Shown one piece after another: positions 56,989 to 64,000 of a DNA stretch of 64,000 bases (positions are counted from its first letter, which is position 1; each line of letters starts with the position of its first letter). Source of the DNA: Nelumbo lutea. Taxonomy: Eukaryota; Streptophyta; Magnoliopsida; Proteales; Nelumbonaceae. The stretch is from positions 18,224,499-18,288,498 of the forward strand of contig JAKGHH010000006.1 in the NCBI GenBank assembly GCA_022828595.1, written 5' to 3'. Below the pieces are notes generated by a model, which saw nothing but the letters and a program-made list of their open reading frames with translations, did not search any database and was not told where the DNA came from. Position numbers and translations under genes: made by a program.

Positions 56989-58628
56989 TGAAGGGATGAG
57001 ATATCCATCGTATGGATGCCCGGATCTTGCGGAATAGAATGGGTGAATTTCAAAAATTTCTCCCACCTCCACTGGGAATTGAATTTCCTATTTTAGAAAA
57101 ATCATATTTTTCAATGATCAATCTTAAGCCAAGAACCAAACCAGATCTGAACCAAAAATAGTAGGAGAGGGATATACCTGATACGGAGAAACAGTATCTC
57201 CCAATAGAGATGTTCACGCCCAAGGAAAGAACCAAAAACTGCTCCCACTGAAGATGGCGCAGTGTAGGATGCAGCAGAATCAGTAGCATTCTTCACAAGA
57301 ACCAGATCCTTCGCAAGAATCAACTGGATGGCACGTGAGCACTACTTCCAATCATCCCTTTCACAAAGGACAGATATCAAGATCCAATCTTGATCACTCC
57401 CACTGAGAATAGGAGATCGAACTGGCAGATATGGCGGCGGCAGGAAGGAGGCGGCAAGAGAGATTTAGCGCAGTGATGCTGAATTCACTCTTCTGTGATT
57501 TCAGCTCTGAAGACTGGATGAGAAGTGTGTCAAAAGGTTGTTGCCCCTTCCTCCTTTTATAACCTTAAAGGGATCAGCTCCTAATCCCATTAGGAGTTGC
57601 ATATTTGGATCAGAATTCCCTTTAAGTGGTAAGGGTAAACCCTTATCTCATCTGCAGATTAGATCAGTCTTCTCCTAATCTCATTAAGAGGTTTCCAGAT
57701 CTGAATCACATTTAGATCTAGACTCTCTGAGTGGATAGGGTTAAGACCCAATCCTATCTGCCAATCCAATCCCAGAAATTCGCCCCTTAATTAACTGATC
57801 AAATCAGCCCAGTTTGAAATGGGCTTTAGGCCCAATAAGGTTATGTGCTCACTTAGCCTTCCAAACTGGTGCCCGGTTGGACTTCGTTGTATGGCGTGGG
57901 ACCCAAACATTGATCTACACATCAGCCACATGGGTTCAGCCCAGCCATTGTTACAAAGTCTGGCCGAATACACTGTTATAGACAATGCACCCTCTAAAAC
58001 CCATCAGATGGGCTCTATGGGCCAACAATTACTCTAAGTGGTCTCTGGGCCAAACTACCTTGTAACACCTAGGGACTGTGGGTAGATGCAACATTAGCCC
58101 ATTAGGTATTATCCTCAATGGCCTTACACTTAACCTCTCAGCCCATAATGATCATACACTGCCCTATAAGAGAGGACCTCTCCCTCGGCTATAAGGAATA
58201 GTGCTGCACTCTCTCCTCACATGGATCCCTGGAATTAAAACCTTTTGCAAAAATTTCGAAACCATAATATATCTATACTTTTATATCTCATATAAAACAT
58301 ATTTTGCAAAACAAATCTCAACAATTGCAATCGGCTGCCGGCGGTCTTGGTTTCCATCAGAGAGAGTGCATCCCTGATCATTATCTTTGTCCGACAAAGG
58401 GGCTGATTCTGTCATTATGATCACCCACTCAGATGAGTTCTCAGACTGTCCCAACATACCCAGGTTTTGACCCCCACTAAGGATTTCTCTGATTGGTATA
58501 TCAAAGACAACCCAATCCAACACCTAGTGGAGTATCATAATCGAGTCTAGGGGTCAGGTGTAACTTTCCAGTTTTGCCCATCAATCTCCAAGGTCCAGGG
58601 CAATACTGGAAATCTGGTCCGGTCCAAG
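56989..58628 (-). mobile_element. copia LTR, U3 end missing, inserted in the LINE
   Basis: Starts TGAAGGGATGAG at 56989 and matches the 1.93-kb LTR family up to GGTCCGGTCCAAG at 58628, so about 300 bp of the U3 end are lost. LINE sequence flanks both sides, and the LINE also lacks the codons between SRSR and the YLGCPIAKGR position, so a deletion removed LTR end and LINE bases together. The usual duplication (ATCCC at the left) therefore has no partner. Confidence 0.88.
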
Positions 58629-60834
58629 CCTCTCTACTGCGAGAGGCTTTTGTTGAAGTGAAAAAATAGCTCTTCACCTTGTTCACCAATTGACCCGAAC
58701 ATTGGTCGTACCTTTGGATTATTGACATTACTTTCTCTAACACCTGCTTGGACCCTCTTGTGAAGATAATGGTGTCATTAGCATAGAGGTTGTGGGTGAT
58801 AGGAGGGCAGCCCCTATGAGTCACATAAGTATTTGCAGGATACTATACGCCCAACTTGGACAAATTTATGTTGAGTACCTCCTTTGCAATGATAAACAAA
58901 TACGACGAAAGGGGAGATCCCCTTGCCGCAAGCCTCTGGTGGACTGAAAAAATCCTGTGATTCCTCCATTCCAAACAATTGAAAACTAGCAATTCACAAC
59001 CATTTTTCTAATCAAATCAATCCAATGTTCACTAAAACTGAACTGTCTCAGGACTTTGAAGAGGAAGTCTCAATTCAGCCAATCGTGAGCTTTGGCCATA
59101 TCCAGTTTCAGCACAACATTCCCCACAAACCTTTCTATCAATATCTGTTATCATTTCCTGTACCAAAACTACATTATCCATGATGTTTCGCCCCTGAATA
59201 AAAGCACCTTGTTCTAGTGAAATTAACTTAGGTAAAATACCCACCAGTCTTTTAGTAAAGATCTTTGCAATAAGTTTGTGGCAGAAATTACATAAGCTAA
59301 TGGGATGAAAATCTATGAAACTCTCAGGAACCTTGCATTTTGGTATAAAAGAAATAAAGGAGGAAGTGTAACTCACCAGAAGTTGGCCACCATTAAAAAA
59401 GAACTGGACAACCCCTACCACATTTGATTCAACAATGTCCCAGCACAAGACAAAAAAATGTCCTATAAAACCATCCGGCCCCGGTGCACTATCTCTGTCA
59501 TGGCATGGACCACCTCTTTAATTTCTGTCTCAGAAGGTATGACCAAAAGGTTGACATTGTCTTCCTGATTAACCACACACGTAATGATATCCAGCAATTC
59601 CTCATCACCAACTGCTCCTTCCTCTGAAAGAACACTACAAAAAAAAAAATTACAACACCTTGTTTTAACTCATTTGGGTTAGAAATCTAATCACCCGTGG
59701 AATTTTTAATCTTGCTAATTCTGCTATGCATTCGGTTCAAATTAACAGACATATGAAAAAATTTTGAGTTTGTATCCCCTTCTTTCAACCATTTAATTCA
59801 TGATTTCTGCCTCCAGAAAATTTCCTCCTGTTTGTGAACTTCATGAAGTTTCTTCCTCTCCTCCCTTAACTCCATGAGGCTAGCTGTAGAGTTTATCTGT
59901 AAGTGATTCAATTCAGCTTGTTGGACCCTGTCTTCTGCCTCCTTGACAGCCTGATGAACATTCCCAAAGACCTCTTAGTTCCATTGCTTGAGTTTACTCC
60001 ATAATTTATGTTGTTTGAGAAATAAACTCATCAATGGATTGGCATGAACCTCCTCAGTCCAATAGTCCCTGACCATCGTGTGAAAAGAGTGATGAGAGAG
60101 CCACATCTACTAAAACCAGAAAGGTTTAGGACCTGTCTGTCTTTCCTCCTCCATAGTAAAAACTAGAGGGTAGTGGTCTGAACAGGTGCGATTAAGATGA
60201 GTCACAGGCTTGAAAGGGAAGGATTGCACCCAACTTGAGTTAACCAGAACTCGATCTAGACGAGCCCAAACACATCCAAGCCCTCTCTGTTATTGCACCA
60301 AGTAAATCGGCTTCCAGAGAAACCCAAATCAACCAGTCCTACAACATTTATAAGATCCACAAAATCCTCCATTATAGACACATCAGGATTTCTTCCCCCC
60401 ACTTTCTCCTCTCTACAAATAATCACATTAAAATCTCTAGCTAAAAACCAAGGTTCAGAAATATCAGAGACTAAGTTCCGAATTCTGATTTTGTCCCAAA
60501 GAGACATTCTTTCCAGCTAATCACATTTGGCATAAACCACAGAAATAATGAAAATTTCATTGGAAGTGGTTGTGACTTTCACCAATAGGACTTAATCACA
60601 GTCATCAATCAATTGTAGAGAGAAAAGACAATTCCAAAAAATAACAATTTTGCTACTGATATTCAACATAAAACCAGTCATATTGAGCCCCCTAGAAATC
60701 TAGGAAAGTCTATCCCCAATCATGGGTTCAGAAACTACTACTACCCCTAACTTATGCAATTTACAAAGTTTTTTCATATGAGTGATAGAGGGATCATTTG
60801 CAATCCCTCTAATATTCCATAAAAGACCATTCAT
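58629..60834 (-). pseudogene. LINE ORF2: endonuclease and reverse transcriptase
   Basis: Starts MNGLLWNIRGIANDPS at 60834. The apurinic-type endonuclease shows VVVVSEPMIGDRLS, PWFLARDFNVI (usually GDFN), DLGFSGSRFTWCNNR and, further on, LFRPLPS. RT follows near 59400-58700: PISLCNFCHKLIAKIFTKRL, EQGAFIQGRNIMDNVVL, the GLRQGDLPLS motif near 58915, and YANDTIIF at the catalytic site (YADD in active elements, so one Asp is Asn). It ends SGQLVNKVKSYFFTSTKASR at the LTR junction. Stops and frameshifts are frequent. Confidence 0.88.
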
Positions 60835-62211
60835 TGAGAACATCTAGAAGTAGTCATACCTTGGCCAGTCTGTGATCTGGTAACTTGTTTATTCTCACTC
60901 CGAACATATTTTTTTTTGAGGCCTTTTCTTGCGAACCACCTGTGTCTAGTTTGCTTCCACTTCTAAACCGACTTCGTCCCCAGATAAGGCACAAGAAGAA
61001 CTTTGACCTCTCTCAATAACTTTATCGAGTAGCTCGGCATCAGAACTAAGGCCAGTGTTGTACCCCTTATGAGACATTCTCTCATCCAATTCCAACTTAG
61101 ATTGTTGCAGCTCCTCTAGACTCCAGATCCTGTCTAGTTTCCTAGACGAGAAATAAATCATCTCCAGACTAACTGGCCGAACAGGCTTCAAACTGATATC
61201 ATCTTTAGAAGCAAAAGACATCCGTACCCACTCTGCAGGTAATGTTAGCTATTATGGGATTTCAAGTTGCTGATCCTAGATCTCTTATGTATCTGTGTTT
61301 TCTATCACTACAACTTTTGGTACCAGTGCTGGGGTTCTTCGAACTCCTGCTAAACCTACTTCACAGTTTGTTTTTTTTCTGGGTGCTTCAGGATTACCAG
61401 ACATTTTAGCTGAAGTGGGTTTAGACTTGGCGACTTCTCCCTTAGATTTCGAATTTCTCTTCAGTTTTAGTTTGCATTCCCCCTCACCATGACCATGTTT
61501 GAAGCAGAAAGTGCAATATTTGGGGAGGTTCTTATAAACAATTTTCTGCCAGAAACCTTCCTTGCCGAGCCCAACCCAAACATGACCAGGGTTTTCTTTT
61601 AGCATATCCACCTCCATGCAAACCCTAGCCACGATTGTTCTGGTCAAACAAGAAGTAGTCGAATCAACTTTTAGAACCCTTCCTGCTACTTGCGCAATTG
61701 ATCACAGGTACTTGTCATTGTACAAATTAATCGACAACATTGGTAGAGAAATCCAAAGAGGAATCACAGACAGTTCCCAACCTAACTCCAACCTAGGTGT
61801 CCATTTCATAAATCTTAGCAGAAAATCCTTGATAATAACAACCTCTCTCAGCCAAACCCTAAGATATTCCTCCTCACTTTCAAATCGGAGAAGCACATGT
61901 CTCGGATCTAATGCAGTGACCACAATGGCTTTTTGAAGTCTAAAAGTACCTACCTTTAATTACCTTATCTATTCTAGGGTAGGACGAACTTTTGAAGATT
62001 TTCCTACCAAAGCAAATTGGAGAGGTGAGAGTGATTTTTCAATATCTTCTTTTGAGTACAGGACCATCGGTTCTCCCCATTTGATCAAAGGTACCTTCAA
62101 AGGAATATCCACCGCTGGTCGATCAAGAACAGTAGGATAAGGATTCCCAGTAGCAGCAACCATCGAAGCAAAGGAGGGAACACCACGAGGTTCCCCAGGC
62201 GGTTCCCCCAT
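60835..62211 (-). pseudogene. LINE ORF1: nucleic-acid-binding protein
   Basis: From MGEPPGEPRGVPSFASMVAA (62211) the product shows IEKSLSPLQFALVGK, HVLLRFESEEEYLRVWLREV and FMKWTPRLELGWELSVIPLW, the DUF4283-type domain of plant LINE ORF1 and related proteins. Then VARVCMEVDMLKENPGHVWV and a CX2CX4HX4C knuckle, CTFCFKHGHGEGEC, near 61520. A Lys/Ser-rich tail and 61221-60946 (MSFASKDDISLKPVRP) follow. A frameshift near 61960, a stop near 61700 and one at 61285 break the frame. Confidence 0.85.
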
Positions 62212-62330
62212 TTTCGAGTAAACCTTGTAGAAGCAGTTACCCTTTCAGTTTTCACCTTATTTCAGCTATTCACTCCTAGAGGCACTCGGTTGTAGATGGA
62301 GCTAAGGGCATACACCGTCTAACACTTGCC
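62212..62330. other. LINE 5' flank with a copia LTR tip remnant
   Basis: Contains GGAGCTAAGGGCATACACC followed by GTCTAACA (62297-62324), matching the outer 27 bp of the copia LTR (compare 14376-14401). Only the tip remains; the rest of that LTR is not present on either side. Confidence 0.5.
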
Positions 62331-62610
62331 ATATCATGCCCACTTGAGTTCATCCTTGGTCTCATCTCCATTCCATCGACAACAACTACATATTGAATTT
62401 CTGAGTGCCCATCAATGTTGCCTAAACTAAAGTGAGGATCATCCAAATCAAAGCCGTAAAACAGAAACATCTCGAGTCTCTATGATCCATCCCATCTCCC
62501 AACACATTGCATTCCTTCACCCATGTTCTGTAGGTTGCCTCGAGATCCTCTCCAACAAGTTGATATTTGACTGTATGAACTTGATTGTAAATTGCTAGTG
62601 CCGTTTTCAT
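62331..62610 (-). pseudogene. unidentified protein fragment
   Basis: The frame from 62610 gives MKTALAIYNQVHTVKYQLVG, EDLEATYRTWVKECNVLGDG; after a frameshift near 62465 it continues FLFYGFDLDDPHFSLGNIDG and EIQYVVVVDGMEMRP. I do not recognise the family with confidence; the first 25 residues faintly recall plant DUF3615-type proteins (a conserved ALxxYN...Y.LV pattern). It could be an exon of a decayed host gene or part of another transposon. Confidence 0.3.
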
Positions 62611-62630
62611 AAGCTCTCGCCAAGAAGTGT

Positions 62631-64000
62631 CCTTGCTTATTCATATAGTGCATGTTTCACCCCCAACATACCTGAGTTTCCCATCACTAGGCCCGGGTAG
62701 GATTTTACCCCTCAAAGTTACAAAGGAACTTAAGCTTTACTGATCCACCCTCAAAAGCTCCAGAAGAGGCATAACCACAGAAAATTCCTCAATTACTGCC
62801 TCTCTTTGATAAGGTACATGGAACTAAATTCAGATTCATAATACCCTTTGTTTTCATGCATAGAAGATCCTTTCTCTCAACCTCCTTAACTTTTTGACTT
62901 TTGATTTGAAAATTTTTTGTTCCACTTTCCATTACCTTGGTTGATTAACCTAAGCTCCTAGAAATTAAAATCATTTTAATGGATCTTTTCATTCTTTTTT
63001 TTATTTTATTATCTTCCTTTTTACTGATTGCTTATTTATTATTTTTATTACTTTTTATTTATGCTTTTTAGGTTTTTTCTCTTTTTCCTTTTTTCCTCTT
63101 TAAAACCTTCACCTTATTTTTTTATTTTTTCTCTCTTTTTGTTTTTTGGATTTATTATTATATTTTTTAACTTTTATTTGTTTTTTTTTAATTTTTCAGA
63201 ATTGTGATTATTTTGATATATATATATATTTTTTTATATTTTTCCTCCTTTTTCTTTTCTCTTTTTTCTCGCTCTTTTCATTTATTATCATTTTTTCCTT
63301 CATTTGGTTTGTTGGTTTTTCCCTCCCATTTTTATCTTTTTAATTTTTAATATTTTATATTTAGTTTTTTTTCTATTTTTTATCCTAAAGTGCACAACAT
63401 AAGTGTCCTATCCTAAAAACTAGGGTGATTTCTCCTAATCTTTTCTAGACTCAAAACTGGGCTCTAGGTGAAGATGCATGGGTTAACGTAGTTTGTTTAT
63501 ATACATGAGGCTCCAACAAGGGTGCCGTCCTTCGAACCTCCACCCGTCAGACAAGCGGGATTCTCATGTTGGTGGCTGGTTTGTGGGTTGTTGTGTGGTC
63601 CAAATGGCCTAGAACCTACTAGCCCCCTCCTAATTGGATATCATAGGGTTCTATATCTAATGCAAATGGTGTGTGCAATAGGTGAGTGAGCAAAATGCAA
63701 TAATGAAAGTACAACAACCTCTAGAAAGAAAGCAATCATCTAATGAGTATCATAAAAGAAGCAATTATCATCACAAAGCCAAGAAAAAAACATAAAAGCA
63801 TGTCTATGTACAGAAAAAGCAATACAAGATGAACGAGCCCCATGTGGGCCCTACTTATGGTACAAGAACTCCCCAACAAAGCTGTCAATCTGTGAGCATC
63901 GAGAAATGACTCACTTAGCTGAATTGGAGTCACCACTTATCAGTTATGGAAATGGAACTCATCATCAATATTATTTCTTATTGTTTCATGTTGACAATGG
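62631..64000. other. T-rich intergenic DNA
   Basis: 62980-63390 is dominated by T-runs with a short TATATATATA tract (63218-63228). From 63400 composition is normal. I see no gene. The end (63880-63940) contains GAGTCACCACTTATCAGTTA, a motif type common in plant repeats, so another element may begin near the window edge. Confidence 0.4.

Noticed and set aside
63146..63343. Phe/Leu-rich 65-codon ORF suggesting a membrane protein
   Set aside because: It is a translation of a T-run region; hydrophobicity follows from base composition alone.

Overview
The window is plant nuclear DNA and consists almost entirely of transposable elements, most of them nested. The evidence for a plant is structural: Ty1/copia elements primed by initiator tRNA-Met, Athila-like and Tat-like Ty3/gypsy elements, an L1-type LINE, and a long-TIR DNA element that has captured pieces of typical plant genes (a PB1-domain protein and an LRR receptor-like gene). 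I see no intact host gene, no rRNA or tRNA gene and no prokaryotic feature. The species cannot be told from the sequence; a large, repeat-rich angiosperm genome is the safest reading.

Region 1-20.5 kb is old, broken retrotransposon material. One copia family (LTR about 1.93 kb, starting TGTTAGACAG on its own strand) left two minus-strand copies (1665-6284 and 6285-14401). The first is split by a solo LTR of an unrelated gypsy family (3517-4994, with a recognisable target duplication). The same gypsy family left a 3' LTR with its polypurine tract at 14402-15971. A second, short-LTR copia family follows on the minus strand (15972-18116), then AT-rich DNA and a 5'-truncated LINE tail with poly(A) (19500-19892).

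Region 20.5-40.35 kb is the most layered part. A Pack-MULE-like element of about 1.85 kb net length has TIRs of about 0.37 and 0.42 kb carrying an LRR receptor-like fragment, and an interior carrying a fragment of a PB1-domain gene. An Athila-like gypsy element encoding gag and protease but no reverse transcriptase was inserted into it (21327-29789, target duplication AAGAA). That element was itself hit by a copia insertion that survives as a solo LTR (24894-26844, duplication CAAGT). A complete copia element (30804-40331, duplication ACTTC) sits in the right TIR. A second copy in the opposite orientation (40349-45970) begins 17 bp further on, which creates a head-to-head inverted LTR repeat with arms of 1.9 kb.

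Region 46-62.3 kb is a degenerate minus-strand LINE (ORF1 with a CCHC knuckle; ORF2 with endonuclease and reverse transcriptase). It is interrupted by a full Tat-lineage gypsy element (46281-56767, duplication GAATC) and by a truncated copia LTR (56989-58628). The Tat element carries gag, protease, RT, RNase H, an additional RNase H, integrase, a tandem array of 104-bp units, and a separate antisense gene with its own TATA box and two visible GT-AG introns. The last 1.7 kb is T-rich DNA with one unidentified minus-strand ORF remnant.

The least expected observations are: a 45-bp hairpin array in the Athila-like element whose stems covary between copies; the chimeric LRR/PB1 reading frame in the Pack-MULE-like element; the spliced antisense gene of the Tat element; and the 1.9-kb inverted repeat of young copia LTRs.
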